From the NCBI RefSeq assembly GCF_020539865.1, contig NZ_JAJBQV010000006.1, positions 38,565 through 102,564 of the forward strand: a DNA stretch of 64,000 bases, read 5' to 3'. Positions 9,883 to 18,649 of this stretch are shown piece after piece (position 1 is the first letter of the stretch; each line of letters begins with the position of its first letter). The stretch is from Megasphaera elsdenii (lineage in GTDB: Bacteria; Bacillota; Negativicutes; Veillonellales; Megasphaeraceae). Below the pieces are notes generated by a model. The model was not told where the DNA came from. It worked only from the letters and a program-made list of their open reading frames with translations, and did not search any database. The translations under genes and the position numbers were made by a program.

Positions 9883-9908
9883 GTGAAAGGGGAGGTGAAT
9901 CCATTACT

Positions 9909-11444
9909 ATGCTAACGATTATTGCTGCAGCAGTCGCCTGCGGTCTCATCGGCGGCGGTACAGGATATATTTACCGCAAGAAAATCGCCGAAGGTAAGAT
10001 CGGCCAGGCCGAAGTCGAAGCACAGCGCATCATTGCCACAGCCCAACAGAACGCAGAAGCCCGTAAGAAGGAACTCGTCCTGGAAGGGAAGGAAGAAGTT
10101 CACAAGTTGCGCAATGACGCAGAACGGGAACACAAGGAACGTCGCAATGAATTACAGCGTTTTGAACGGCGCCTGTTGCAGAAAGAAGAACATTTGGACA
10201 AGAAATCCGATTCCATGGAGAAGAAAGAAGATGCCCTGCAGCGTAAAGAAGATGAAGTGACGCAGATGCAGGAAAGAATCGAAGCCCTTCATGAAAAGAA
10301 GATGGCTGAACTGGAACGGATTTCCGGCTTGACATATGAAGATGCCAAGGAATTGCTCCTGAACAACGTCCAGACCGAAGTGAAGCACGAAACGGCGCAG
10401 ATGATCAAGAACCTGGAAGACCAAGCCAAGGAAGAAGCCGAAGGCAAGGCCCGGGAAATCATTTCCATGGCCATCCAGCGCTGTGCTGCTGACCACGTCG
10501 CCGAAACAACAGTATCTGTCGTTTCCTTGCCGAACGATGAAATGAAAGGCCGCATCATCGGCCGTGAAGGGCGCAATATCCGGGCCATTGAAACGCTGAC
10601 CGGTGTCGACCTCATCATCGATGATACGCCGGAAGCGGTCATCTTGTCGTGTTTTGATCCAATCCGCCGCGAAATCGCCCGCATTGCCCTGGAAAAACTG
10701 ATTGCCGATGGCCGTATTCATCCGGCCCGCATTGAAGAAATGGTCGAAAAGGCCCGCAAAGAAGTCAATCAGAAAATCCGCGAAGCTGGCGAACAGGCGA
10801 CGTATGAAACGGGTGTCCACGGTTTGCATCCAGAACTCATCAAAATCCTCGGCCGTCTGCGCTATCGTACCAGTTATGGCCAGAATGTCCTGCGCCATTC
10901 CATCGAAGTTTCTCAGCTGGCTGGCATCATGGCCGCTGAACTGGGCGTCGATGAAAACTTGGCTAAACGGGCCGGGCTGATCCACGATATCGGCAAGGCC
11001 TTGGACCACGAACTGGAAGGGACTCACGTTTCGATTGGTACGGAAATCGCTAAGAAATACGGTGAATCCAAACTGGTCGTCAATTGTATCGCTGCCCATC
11101 ATGGCGATGAAGAAGCGCACAGTGTCGAAGCTGTCCTGGTATCGGCAGCCGATGCTGTATCGGCTGCCCGTCCAGGTGCCCGCCGGGAAACGCTGGAAAA
11201 TTATCTGAAACGCCTGACGAAACTCGAAGAAATTGCCGAATCTTTCGATGGCGTCGAAGACTGCTTTGCCATCCAGGCTGGCCGTGAAATCCGTGTCATG
11301 GTCAAACCGGACAAGCTGGATGAATCGGACTGCGTCCTGTTGGTCCACGATATTGTCAAACGCATCGAAGCGGAACTGGAATATCCAGGTCAGATCAAAG
11401 TCGTCGTCATCCGTGAAACACGGATGGTGGATTATGCAAAATAA
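9909..11444 (+). CDS. rny: ribonuclease Y
   Basis: 511 residues, standard. This membrane-anchored endoribonuclease starts mRNA decay in many Firmicutes. In order: an N-terminal membrane helix (about 1-20), a long charged coiled coil (about 30-190), a KH RNA-binding domain (about 205-270, [16 protein letters not shown]) and an HD phosphohydrolase domain (about 325-425, with [15 protein letters not shown] and [10 protein letters not shown]). The ATG has a very strong Shine-Dalgarno GGGGAGGTGA. It is monocistronic, with promoter and leader terminator upstream and a terminator at 11461-11507. Confidence 0.97.
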   Translation: MLTIIAAAVACGLIGGGTGYIYRKKIAEGKIGQAEVEAQRIIATAQQNAEARKKELVLEGKEEVHKLRNDAEREHKERRNELQRFERRLLQKEEHLDKKSDSMEKKEDALQRKEDEVTQMQERIEALHEKKMAELERISGLTYEDAKELLLNNVQTEVKHETAQMIKNLEDQAKEEAEGKAREIISMAIQRCAADHVAETTVSVVSLPNDEMKGRIIGREGRNIRAIETLTGVDLIIDDTPEAVILSCFDPIRREIARIALEKLIADGRIHPARIEEMVEKARKEVNQKIREAGEQATYETGVHGLHPELIKILGRLRYRTSYGQNVLRHSIEVSQLAGIMAAELGVDENLAKRAGLIHDIGKALDHELEGTHVSIGTEIAKKYGESKLVVNCIAAHHGDEEAHSVEAVLVSAADAVSAARPGARRETLENYLKRLTKLEEIAESFDGVEDCFAIQAGREIRVMVKPDKLDESDCVLLVHDIVKRIEAELEYPGQIKVVVIRETRMVDYAK

Positions 11445-11460
11445 CCTTTTTGAATTTATT

Positions 11461-11507
11461 GGGACGTCCTGTGGTGGTTTTGGCCATCATGGGACGTCTC
11501 TTTTTTT
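11461..11507 (+). terminator. intrinsic terminator of rny
   Basis: 17-bp stem (11461-11477 with 11484-11500, including G-U pairs) with a six-base loop, followed by seven T. Both sides contain GACGTC. Confidence 0.85.
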
Positions 11508-11543
11508 ACGGTCAAAAAAGTTTGAAAAAAATAAAAAAAGTAC

Positions 11544-11572
11544 TTGCCAAAACGTCTTTCTTGTAGTAAAAT
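11544..11572 (+). promoter_or_regulatory. promoter of the tRNA cluster
   Basis: TTGCCA, a 17-base spacer and TAAAAT, ending 58 bases before the first tRNA. Confidence 0.65.
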
Positions 11573-11630
11573 AGTTTTTGTTCGAGGCACTAAGAAATAC
11601 CGAAACAACCTCGAAAGAACGAAAGAAAGT

Positions 11631-11707
11631 GGCCCCGTGGTGTAGCGGTTTAACATGTCGCCCTGTCACGGCGAAGATCGTCAGTTCAAATCTGATCGGG
11701 GTCGCCA
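11631..11707 (+). tRNA. tRNA-Asp (GTC)
   Basis: Acceptor GGCCCCG pairs with CGGGGTC (one G-U). The anticodon loop CTGTCAC gives GTC. The T arm is regular and CCA is encoded. Confidence 0.95.
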
Positions 11708-11710
11708 ATT

Positions 11711-11786
11711 GCTCAGGTAGCTCAGTCGGTAGAGCAGGGGACTGAAAATCCCCGTGTCGGCGGTTCAATTCCGTCCCTGAGCACCA
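11711..11786 (+). tRNA. tRNA-Phe (GAA)
   Basis: Acceptor GCTCAGG pairs with CCTGAGC. The anticodon loop CTGAAAA gives GAA; CCA is encoded. It begins three bases after tRNA-Asp. Confidence 0.95.
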
Positions 11787-11791
11787 CAAAT

Positions 11792-11866
11792 GCGGAAGTA
11801 GCTCAGTGGTAGAGCATCACCTTGCCAAGGTGGGGGTCGCGAGTTCGAGTCTCGTTTTCCGCTCCA
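11792..11866 (+). tRNA. tRNA-Gly (GCC)
   Basis: Acceptor GCGGAAG pairs with TTTCCGC (terminal G-U). The anticodon loop TTGCCAA gives GCC; CCA is encoded. Confidence 0.95.
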
Positions 11867-11871
11867 TATAT

Positions 11872-11945
11872 GGCGGCATAGCCAAGCGGTAAGGCAGAGG
11901 TCTGCAAAACCTTCATCCCCAGTTCGATTCTGGGTGCCGCCTCCA
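11872..11945 (+). tRNA. tRNA-Cys (GCA)
   Basis: Acceptor GGCGGCA pairs with TGCCGCC. The anticodon loop CTGCAAA gives GCA; CCA is encoded. Confidence 0.95.
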
Positions 11946-11964
11946 TATTTTTATCTTTCGTCAT

Positions 11965-12053
11965 GCCGAGGTGGCGGAACTGGCAGACGCAACGGACTTA
12001 AAATCCGTCGGATAGAGATATCCGTACCGGTTCGATTCCGGTCCCCGGCACCA
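11965..12053 (+). tRNA. tRNA-Leu (TAA), class II
   Basis: 89 bases with a long variable arm (GGATA-gaga-TATCC). The anticodon loop CTTAAAA gives TAA; CCA is encoded. The acceptor GCCGAGG faces CCCCGGC, leaving an A5-C68 mismatch. Confidence 0.93.
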
Positions 12054-12110
12054 AAAAAACAACGAGCGTGTAAGCGGCGTTGGCCGTGGCCGACGAGTCC
12101 CTTGCAAAAC

Positions 12111-12139
12111 AAAGGAGCTGTCTTAGGACAGCTCCTTTT
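12111..12139 (+). terminator. intrinsic terminator after the tRNA cluster
   Basis: Perfect 12-bp stem AAAGGAGCTGTC / GACAGCTCCTTT with the four-base loop TTAG, then T. A further hairpin (GTTGGCC / GGCCGAC) lies just upstream at about 12078-12093. Confidence 0.85.
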
Positions 12140-12148
12140 CGCAGTCCA

Positions 12149-12177
12149 TTCAAATTCCTTGGAAAATGAGTTATAAT
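12149..12177 (+). promoter_or_regulatory. promoter placed directly on the scpA start codon
   Basis: TTCAAA, a 17-base spacer and a perfect TATAAT (12172-12177). Only five bases separate the -10 from the ATG at 12183, so the expected transcript start coincides with the start codon. No Shine-Dalgarno is present. Confidence 0.55.
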
Positions 12178-12182
12178 GAATC

Positions 12183-12902
12183 ATGACAGAATACAAGTAT
12201 AAAGTATCGGATTTTGAAGGTCCTTTGGATCTGTTGCTCTATCTTATCGAAAAGAACAAAGTCGATATTTATAACATACCTATCGTCGAGATTACGGACC
12301 AGTTCAACGCCTACGTAGCGGATATCGACACTTTTGATGTCGATTATGCCAGCAAGTTCTTCGTCATGGCAGCGACGCTGTTGCAGATCAAATCGCGCCT
12401 GCTGCTGCCTAAGCAGCCGAAACTGGCTGAAGAGGAAGAAGAAGACCCGCAGGAAGCGCTGGTCCGCCAGCTCGTCGAATATAAGAAGATGAAAGCCCTG
12501 TCCCAGGCCATGGGACAGTTGTGGGATGCCCGCAGCCTCATGCTGGGGCGCCTGCCGACGGCTATGCCCTATGAGGCCCGGTTTGCCGGCCACATCGATA
12601 CACAGGCCCTTTACCAGGCGTTCCACAAGGTCTGTCAGGCTCTTCCTGAACCGACAGCCGTAGAAATCCGCATACAGAAGGAAATCTACAGCGTCGAAGA
12701 GTGCATGCGCCGTGTCACTTATGCCTTGCGCCGGGCTCAAGGGACGATGGCCGTCGACGCCATTTTCCGGACCTGTCGATCCCGAGTCGAACTGGTCGTT
12801 ACCTTCCTGGCCGTTTTGGAACTGCTGAAAGTCGGTCAATGTGCTACTGTTGCTGAAGGAGAGGATGGAAATACCATTGCCTTACGATACATGCCAAACT
12901 GA
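12183..12902 (+). CDS. scpA: segregation and condensation protein A
   Basis: 239 residues. ScpA is the kleisin subunit that bridges SMC heads in the SMC-ScpAB complex compacting the chromosome. The N-terminus YKVSDFEGPLDLLLYLIEKN is the family signature. A charged linker surrounds EEEEEDPQEALVRQL, and the C-terminal winged helix ends in RSRVELVVTFLAVLELLKVGQ. The start is fixed by the family N-terminus and has no Shine-Dalgarno; see the promoter entry for the leaderless reading. It overlaps scpB by 38 bases. Confidence 0.93.
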   Translation: MTEYKYKVSDFEGPLDLLLYLIEKNKVDIYNIPIVEITDQFNAYVADIDTFDVDYASKFFVMAATLLQIKSRLLLPKQPKLAEEEEEDPQEALVRQLVEYKKMKALSQAMGQLWDARSLMLGRLPTAMPYEARFAGHIDTQALYQAFHKVCQALPEPTAVEIRIQKEIYSVEECMRRVTYALRRAQGTMAVDAIFRTCRSRVELVVTFLAVLELLKVGQCATVAEGEDGNTIALRYMPN

Positions 12903-13455
12903 TACCCTCGAGCCTACGGCTCTATTGGAAGCCCTGCTCTTCCTGAGCGGCGATCCTATGACGGTGACGGCCATCTGTGCCCATACGGGCTGGACCCAGG
13001 CCGAAACGGAAGCGACAGCAGACCGTCTGCAGCACCTGCTCAGCAGTCAGCGGCGAGGTATCGTTCTCATCCGCGTCGCCGGCGGCTTTCAGCTGGTCAC
13101 GCGGCCGGACCTCCACGATGCCCTGCAATGGGTTCGGACGGGGACGACGGAGTTGTCTTCCATGGCGTTGGAAGTATTGTCCATCATCGCGTTTAAGCAG
13201 CCTATTACGCGAGCTGAAATCGAAAAGCTGCGCGGCGTCTCATCGGAACGGGTCCTGATATCGCTGGTCCAGCAAGGGCTGGTCGTCGAACTGGGGCGCA
13301 AAGACAGTCCAGGGCGGCCGATTTTATACGGTACGTCTGCTTATTTTTTAGAATGTATCGGCATGGATTCCCTGGCCGATTTAGCCGGCCACATGCCGGC
13401 AGATATTACGGAGGATGCAACTGATGGAAGAACGGTTACAGAAAGTAATGAGTAA
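12865..13455 (+). CDS. scpB: segregation and condensation protein B
   Basis: 196 residues from ATG 12865 (AAGGAG just upstream, short spacing); a GTG at 12841 would add eight residues. ScpB dimers bind ScpA in the SMC complex. Two winged-helix domains are visible: LLEALLFLSGDPMTVTAI at the N-terminus, and SSMALEVLSIIAFKQPITRA followed by RGVSSERVLISLVQQGLV in the second. GRPILYGTSAYFLE is also a family block. It overlaps scpA upstream and rluB downstream, so co-translation is likely. Confidence 0.9.
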   Translation: MEIPLPYDTCQTDTLEPTALLEALLFLSGDPMTVTAICAHTGWTQAETEATADRLQHLLSSQRRGIVLIRVAGGFQLVTRPDLHDALQWVRTGTTELSSMALEVLSIIAFKQPITRAEIEKLRGVSSERVLISLVQQGLVVELGRKDSPGRPILYGTSAYFLECIGMDSLADLAGHMPADITEDATDGRTVTESNE

Positions 13456-14143
13456 CTGCGGTGTCGCTTCGCGGCGCGCTTCGGAAAAGATGATATTAGA
13501 AGGACGCGTCCGCGTCAACGGCGTCATCGTCCGCGAACTGGGCACAAAAGTCGATCCCGATAAGGACCTCATTGCCGTCGACGGCAAGACTTTGGAAGCG
13601 CAGCCGAAGCATTATTATCTGTTCAACAAGCCCAAGGGCGTCATCACCACATCGAGCGATGACCAGGGCCGGGCGACAGTCATGGATTATTTCAAGAAGG
13701 AAAAGGACCGCATCTATGCCGTCGGCCGTTTGGACCAGAATACAGAAGGCCTGCTGCTCATGACCAATGACGGCGAACTGGCGAATATTCTCATGCATCC
13801 CAGCCGCCTCGTCGACAAGACGTATGAAGTCAAGGTCAAAGGGCGCATTGCCGATTCGGTCCTGCAGCACCTGGCCGATGGCGTTGAACTGAAGGATGGC
13901 ATGACAGCCCCGGCTGATGTCTACTATATCGGCTATGACCCCAAGACGAACTTGACCAGTGTGGAAATTACTATCCATGAAGGACGCAATCGCCAGGTCC
14001 GCCGCATGTTCGAGTTCTTCGGCTATCAAGTCCACAACCTGCGCCGTGTCCAGTATGCTTTCCTGACCTTGAGCGGCGTCAAGCGCGGGGCCTATCGCAA
14101 GCTGACTTGCGAAGAAGTGGCTGAACTTTACAAATATAAATAA
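13424..14143 (+). CDS. rluB: pseudouridine synthase, RluB family
   Basis: 239 residues. It isomerises a uridine to pseudouridine, in this family in 23S rRNA near 2605. An N-terminal S4 RNA-binding domain (ERLQKVMSNCGVASRRASEK, about 1-60) precedes the catalytic domain. The catalytic-Asp motif GRLDQNTEGLLLMTNDG is near residue 105, and EGRNRQVRRMFEFFGY is a family block. ATG 13424 is chosen because GGAGG (13410-13414) is nine bases upstream; ATG 13415 abuts the Shine-Dalgarno. It overlaps scpB by 32 bases, the usual scpA-scpB-rluB order of Firmicutes. Confidence 0.92.
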   Translation: MEERLQKVMSNCGVASRRASEKMILEGRVRVNGVIVRELGTKVDPDKDLIAVDGKTLEAQPKHYYLFNKPKGVITTSSDDQGRATVMDYFKKEKDRIYAVGRLDQNTEGLLLMTNDGELANILMHPSRLVDKTYEVKVKGRIADSVLQHLADGVELKDGMTAPADVYYIGYDPKTNLTSVEITIHEGRNRQVRRMFEFFGYQVHNLRRVQYAFLTLSGVKRGAYRKLTCEEVAELYKYK

Positions 14144-14155
14144 ACAGGAGTGCCT

Positions 14156-15409
14156 ATGAAGGAAATACTCGTCATCGGTGCCGGTGCGGCCGGCATCATG
14201 GCTGCGTTGGCCGCGGCAGAAGCTGGGGCCAGGGTACATTTATTTGAAAAAAATGATATCGTCGGCAAAAAGATGGGCATTACCGGCAAGGGCCGCTGCA
14301 ATCTGACCAATTCGTGCAGCATGGCCGACTTCATCGCCCATACACCAGGCCATGGTAAATTTCTCTACAGTGCGTATGAAAGATTTACCAATCAGGATTT
14401 GTTGGAGAAATTGCATACCTGGGGCCTGGCTACGAAAGAGGAACGGGGCGGCCGCATCTTCCCGCAGTCGGACAGCGCCATCGAAGTGCGCAAGCTCTTC
14501 TATCATAAGCTGTGCCAGAAAGGCGTCGACCTCCATCTGAGCGATGCCGTCCATGCCGTCAAGGCCTGGGGTAGCCGCATGATCGTCAGCGCTGCGTCGG
14601 GAAACTACGAAGGCGATGCCTGTATCATCACGACAGGCGGCCTGTCCTATCCCGTGACCGGTTCGACGGGCGACGGCTATGGCTTTGCCCGCAGCCTGGG
14701 CCACAGCGTGACCGAGCTGAAACCGTCGCTCATTCCTTTTACGACGGAAGAGACGTGGCCTCACACCCTGTCAGGCCTGTCTTTGCGCAATGTCGAAGCG
14801 TCGCTGTGGAAGCGGGGCAAGAAAGTTGCTTCCCATTTCGGCGAGATGCTCTTTACTCATTTCGGCGTGTCTGGGCCGATTATTCTAATGCTTAGTACCG
14901 AGGCGGCTCATAAGAAGTCCGGCGCCTTTCCCATGCAGTTGCGCATCGACCTCAAACCAGCCTTGTCCAAGGAAAAACTCGATGCCCGGCTGCGTCGGGA
15001 TTTCGAGAAATACATCCGCAAAGAAGCCGCCAATGGGTTGAAAGATCTCCTGCCGCAGCGCCTCATTCCCATCGTCCTCGACCAAGCTGGCATCGCCGGC
15101 ACTTGTCCGGTCAACCAGATTTCCCGGGAACAGCGGCAGGACCTGGTCGACACGCTCAAGGCCTTGAGTTTGACTGTGACTGGGACGCGTCCCATTGAAG
15201 AAGCTATTGTCACGGCTGGCGGCATTGCCGTCAAGGAAATCAACCCTAAGACGATGGAGTCGAAACTTGTCCCGAATCTCTATTTTGCTGGAGAAGTCAT
15301 CGACATTGACGCCTTTACAGGCGGATATAATCTGCAGGCAGCCTTTTCGACGGGCTTCGTAGCCGGAACGGCGGCTGCTACAAAGGAGTGCATACCATGC
15401 GAAAATTAA
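14156..15409 (+). CDS. HI0933/YhiN-type flavoprotein (NAD(P)/FAD-dependent oxidoreductase)
   Basis: 417 residues. Rossmann FAD-binding start ILVIGAGAAGIMAALAAAEAG, then EKNDIVGKKMGITGKGRCN, which is diagnostic of the HI0933/BaiN-like family. The C-terminal FAD contact is GEVIDIDAFTGGYNLQAAFS. The physiological substrate of most members is not known. ATG 14156 lies five bases after AGGAG; a GTG at 14150 overlaps the Shine-Dalgarno and is less likely. The 3' end overlaps cmk by 13 bases. Confidence 0.88.
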   Translation: MKEILVIGAGAAGIMAALAAAEAGARVHLFEKNDIVGKKMGITGKGRCNLTNSCSMADFIAHTPGHGKFLYSAYERFTNQDLLEKLHTWGLATKEERGGRIFPQSDSAIEVRKLFYHKLCQKGVDLHLSDAVHAVKAWGSRMIVSAASGNYEGDACIITTGGLSYPVTGSTGDGYGFARSLGHSVTELKPSLIPFTTEETWPHTLSGLSLRNVEASLWKRGKKVASHFGEMLFTHFGVSGPIILMLSTEAAHKKSGAFPMQLRIDLKPALSKEKLDARLRRDFEKYIRKEAANGLKDLLPQRLIPIVLDQAGIAGTCPVNQISREQRQDLVDTLKALSLTVTGTRPIEEAIVTAGGIAVKEINPKTMESKLVPNLYFAGEVIDIDAFTGGYNLQAAFSTGFVAGTAAATKECIPCEN

Positions 15410-16065
15410 CGGTTGCCATCGATGGGCCAGCCGGGGCAGGCAAGAGCAGTGTCGCCAAGGTCTTGGCCAACCGGGTCCATTACTTGTATATCGATACGGG
15501 GGCTATGTACCGTGCCTTTACGTGGGCCGTCTTGGAAAAAGGCATCGACCTTTCCGATGAGCAAGCGGTCCGTGACCTCGTCGATACCATTGATATCCGC
15601 CTGGAACCGCAGGCGGACCTGTGTCGTGTCTACGTCGGACAGACGGAAGTGACTGAAGCTATCCGGACCCAGCGCGTATCTTCCCATGTTTCTGCTGTCG
15701 CGGCTCTTGCAGTCGTACGGGAAAAACTGGTAAAATTACAGCAGGCCATGGCCAAAGAAGGCGGCGTCATCCTCGACGGTCGTGATATCGGGACTGTCGT
15801 CCTGCCCCAGGCAGACCTCAAGATTTTCCTGACGGCATCTGTCGATTCCCGGGCCCGCCGCCGTTATTTGGAAGTCCAGGCCAAGGGCGGCAGTGAGACC
15901 TATGACGAAATCGCTGCCAGTATCGCTGCCCGCGACGACATGGATTCACACCGTGCCGTTTCGCCGCTGAAGAAGGCTGACGATGCTATCGTTGTCGACA
16001 ACAGCGATCTCGATTTAGAGCAGACAGCCGACGTCATCCTCGGCCTGATGAAGGAGCGAGGATGA
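15397..16065 (+). CDS. cmk: cytidylate kinase
   Basis: 222 residues. It phosphorylates CMP and dCMP to the diphosphates. P-loop AIDGPAGAGKSSVAK is at residues ~7-21, with the family blocks DTGAMYRAFTW and DGRDIGTVVLPQADLKIFLT, and RARRR in the lid. ATG 15397 has AAAGGAG eight bases upstream. It forms the cmk-plsC-ispH/S1 run common in Firmicutes, and its stop overlaps the plsC start (ATGA type). Confidence 0.95.
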   Translation: MRKLTVAIDGPAGAGKSSVAKVLANRVHYLYIDTGAMYRAFTWAVLEKGIDLSDEQAVRDLVDTIDIRLEPQADLCRVYVGQTEVTEAIRTQRVSSHVSAVAALAVVREKLVKLQQAMAKEGGVILDGRDIGTVVLPQADLKIFLTASVDSRARRRYLEVQAKGGSETYDEIAASIAARDDMDSHRAVSPLKKADDAIVVDNSDLDLEQTADVILGLMKERG

Positions 16066-16679
16066 TGAATACCTTTACTTATGGCATGATCCGCAAGATT
16101 TTTAATGTCGCTACTTACGGCGTCCTGGGCATGGAAGTCATTGGCGAAGAGAACATTCCTGAAAAAGGGCCGTTCCTTGTCGTCTGCAATCATGCCAGCA
16201 ATTTCGATCCGCCCCTGCTGGGGACGGCTATGCGCCATCATCTGATTCATTTCATGGCCAAAGAGGAATTATTCCGCAACCCCCTCATGGGCTGGTTCCT
16301 GCGCTATGTCCATACCTTTCCGGTCCACCGCGGCCACATCGACCGCAAAGCCGTCATCGAGTCCTTCCGGGTCTTGAAGAGCGGCGAGGTCCTGGGAATC
16401 TTTCCTGAAGGAAAGCGGACGCGGGGCGGCAAAGTCGGGCCGTTCCATGAAGGCTTTGCCGGTATCGCCATCAAGGCCAAGGTGCCGGTCTTGCCGGTGG
16501 CTATCGTCAATTCCGAATTCTTGCCGAAAAAGACCGGACCTGTCCGGGTCATCTTTGGCAAGCCCGTCCAGGCGCCGCTGGGAAAGGCGTCGGATCGCGA
16601 CTTAGTCAAAGGTTTTTCCGACGAAATTCGCGATATTATCATAGCTATGCAAAATCAGTATAAAGGGGACGCAAAATGA
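16062..16679 (+). CDS. plsC: 1-acyl-sn-glycerol-3-phosphate acyltransferase
   Basis: 205 residues. It acylates lysophosphatidic acid to phosphatidic acid at the membrane. The catalytic HX4D motif is NHASNFDPP (near residues 44-52); the substrate-binding motif FPEGKRTRGGK is near residue 112. A hydrophobic N-terminus precedes the catalytic block. The start overlaps the cmk stop and the stop overlaps the ispH-S1 start. Confidence 0.92.
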   Translation: MMNTFTYGMIRKIFNVATYGVLGMEVIGEENIPEKGPFLVVCNHASNFDPPLLGTAMRHHLIHFMAKEELFRNPLMGWFLRYVHTFPVHRGHIDRKAVIESFRVLKSGEVLGIFPEGKRTRGGKVGPFHEGFAGIAIKAKVPVLPVAIVNSEFLPKKTGPVRVIFGKPVQAPLGKASDRDLVKGFSDEIRDIIIAMQNQYKGDAK

Positions 16680-18634
16680 AAGTAACTCTCGCCGCAGCCT
16701 GTGGCTTTTGCTATGGCGTGCGCCGGGCTGTCGAGCTTGCGGGCAAGGCCGAAAATGGGACTCATACCTTGGGACCCATCATCCACAATCCGCAAGTTGT
16801 CGGGCGTTTAGCCGCTCAGGGCGTATCGCCGGTCGATTCGCTGGATGCCGTCGACAAGGGGGCTGTCGTCTTGATACGCTCTCACGGAGTCGGCCCGGAA
16901 GTCTATGAACAGGCCGTTCAAAAAGAACTAAAAGTCATAGATGCGACGTGTCCACACGTCAAAAAAGCCCAACAAGACGCTAAAAACATCGTCGAAAAGG
17001 GTGAAAAACTCATAATAGTAGGAGAAAAATCCCATCCTGAAGTAATTAGCATTTCACAATGGGGGGCAAATCGTGCTATTATAATAGATAGGGAAGAAGA
17101 AGCTGAAAAAATTCCCTTTTGCGATTCTATGGGAGTCGTTGTCCAGACGACGTTCTCTCAAGAGCAATTCAAGCGTATCGCCGCTATCCTGCAACGAAAG
17201 ACCAATCATCTCGATGTGCATATGACCATATGCACGGCGACGCAACAGCGTCAGCAGGCAGCGATAGAACTGGCAGGCCATGTGGACGCCATGATCGTCA
17301 TTGGCGGTAAGAACAGCGCCAACACAGGCCGCCTCGCGCAGGTATGCCGTGAACAGGATTGCCCGACATACCACATCGAAACAGCAGCCGAATTGGATAC
17401 GGCCTGGTTCCGTGGTATGAATCATATAGGCATTACAGCCGGCGCTTCCACGCCGGATTGGATAATACAGGAGGTTGTTAAGATTATGGAAAATTTGCAA
17501 GCTGAAGGCACAGAAGTAATGAGTGAAGAATTGTTGGACAAGTATGACTATGAAGAAAATCCAAAGAAAGGTGACGTGGTCAAAGGCACGGTTATTTCTG
17601 TGAATGATGATGCTGCCTATGTTTCCATCGGTACGAAAGCAGAAGCAATCCTGCCGAAAAAGGAAATGGCTGTTCCCGCTCCGGAAAAAGCAAGTGACTT
17701 TGTCAAAGTCGGCGACGAACTGACTGTTGAAATCGCCAACAACATCAAAGAAGAAGGAGCTATTGTCGTTTCCCTCGTCAAGATGAAAAAAGTCGAAGAC
17801 TGGAAAGAAGTCCGCGATGCTTTTGAAAACGACCAGCTCGTCGAATGTACAGGTAAAGAAACGAACAAGGCTGGCCTTGTCGTTTCCATCAAATCCTTGC
17901 GTGGTTTCATTCCCCTTTCCCAGGGCGATATTAAATTCGTTAAGTCTTTGGACTATCTCGTAGGCCAGACCTTCCAGGTCAAAGTCATCGACATCGACGA
18001 ACACAAGAACCGCCTCGTCCTTTCCCGCAAAGCCGTTCTCGAAGCAGAACGCGAAGCTAAACGCGAAGAAGCCCTCAAACATATTGAAGAAGGCGCTGTT
18101 CTCGAAGGCACGGTCGTCAAAATCATGCCCTATGGTGCATTCATCGATCTCGGCGGCGTAGAAGGCCTGCTCCACATTTCCGACATTTCCTGGAAACGCA
18201 TCAGCTCTGTCGATGCTGTTCTCCATACGGGTGAAAAACTCCAGGTCCTCGTTCAGAAATTCGATAAAGAACGGAATCGTATTTCCTTGTCCTTGAAAGC
18301 CCTCCAGAAGAACCCCTGGATTGCTGCTATCGAAAAATTCGAAGTCGGCGATATCGTTAAAGGCGAAGTCAAGAAGCTCCTGCCTTTCGGCGCTATCTTG
18401 GCCATCGATCCGGAATTACAGGGCTTGCTCCACATTTCCGAATTGACGGAAAAACGCGGCGTTGCTGTCAAAGACCTGGTCAACATCAGCGATGTCATGA
18501 ACGTCAAGATCATCGGCATCGATACGGATAAGAAAAAGATTTCTCTCAGCGTCTTGGCCATTCAGAAAGATGAAGAAGAACAGGAAGTTCGCAACTATCT
18601 CGATAACCAGGATAAAGAAGAAGAAAACAACTAA
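16676..18634 (+). CDS. ispH: IspH-ribosomal protein S1 fusion
   Basis: 652 residues. The first ~275 are 4-hydroxy-3-methylbut-2-enyl diphosphate reductase, the last step of the MEP isoprenoid pathway. The three iron-sulfur cysteines are visible: C12 in CGFCYGVRRAV, C92 in DATCPHVKKAQ and C186 in TICTATQQRQ. The remainder carries four S1/OB repeats (GDVVKGTVISVNDDAAYVSI; the others begin near residues 385, 470 and 560) typical of ribosomal protein S1. This fusion is known in Clostridia and Negativicutes. At the junction an AGGAGG (17469-17474) precedes an in-frame ATG at 17486, so a free S1-like product of about 382 residues is possible. A terminator follows. Confidence 0.95.
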   Translation: MKVTLAAACGFCYGVRRAVELAGKAENGTHTLGPIIHNPQVVGRLAAQGVSPVDSLDAVDKGAVVLIRSHGVGPEVYEQAVQKELKVIDATCPHVKKAQQDAKNIVEKGEKLIIVGEKSHPEVISISQWGANRAIIIDREEEAEKIPFCDSMGVVVQTTFSQEQFKRIAAILQRKTNHLDVHMTICTATQQRQQAAIELAGHVDAMIVIGGKNSANTGRLAQVCREQDCPTYHIETAAELDTAWFRGMNHIGITAGASTPDWIIQEVVKIMENLQAEGTEVMSEELLDKYDYEENPKKGDVVKGTVISVNDDAAYVSIGTKAEAILPKKEMAVPAPEKASDFVKVGDELTVEIANNIKEEGAIVVSLVKMKKVEDWKEVRDAFENDQLVECTGKETNKAGLVVSIKSLRGFIPLSQGDIKFVKSLDYLVGQTFQVKVIDIDEHKNRLVLSRKAVLEAEREAKREEALKHIEEGAVLEGTVVKIMPYGAFIDLGGVEGLLHISDISWKRISSVDAVLHTGEKLQVLVQKFDKERNRISLSLKALQKNPWIAAIEKFEVGDIVKGEVKKLLPFGAILAIDPELQGLLHISELTEKRGVAVKDLVNISDVMNVKIIGIDTDKKKISLSVLAIQKDEEEQEVRNYLDNQDKEEENN

Positions 18635-18649
18635 GGTTTCACAAAAAGG

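Noticed and set aside
11934..12176. 80-codon frame over the tRNA-Leu gene
   Set aside because: It overlaps a clear tRNA and its terminator.
17054..18226. 390-codon minus-strand frame opposite ispH-S1
   Set aside because: Composition is Phe/Asp-rich, as expected from antisense to GAA/AAA-rich S1 codons; the + strand gene is certain.
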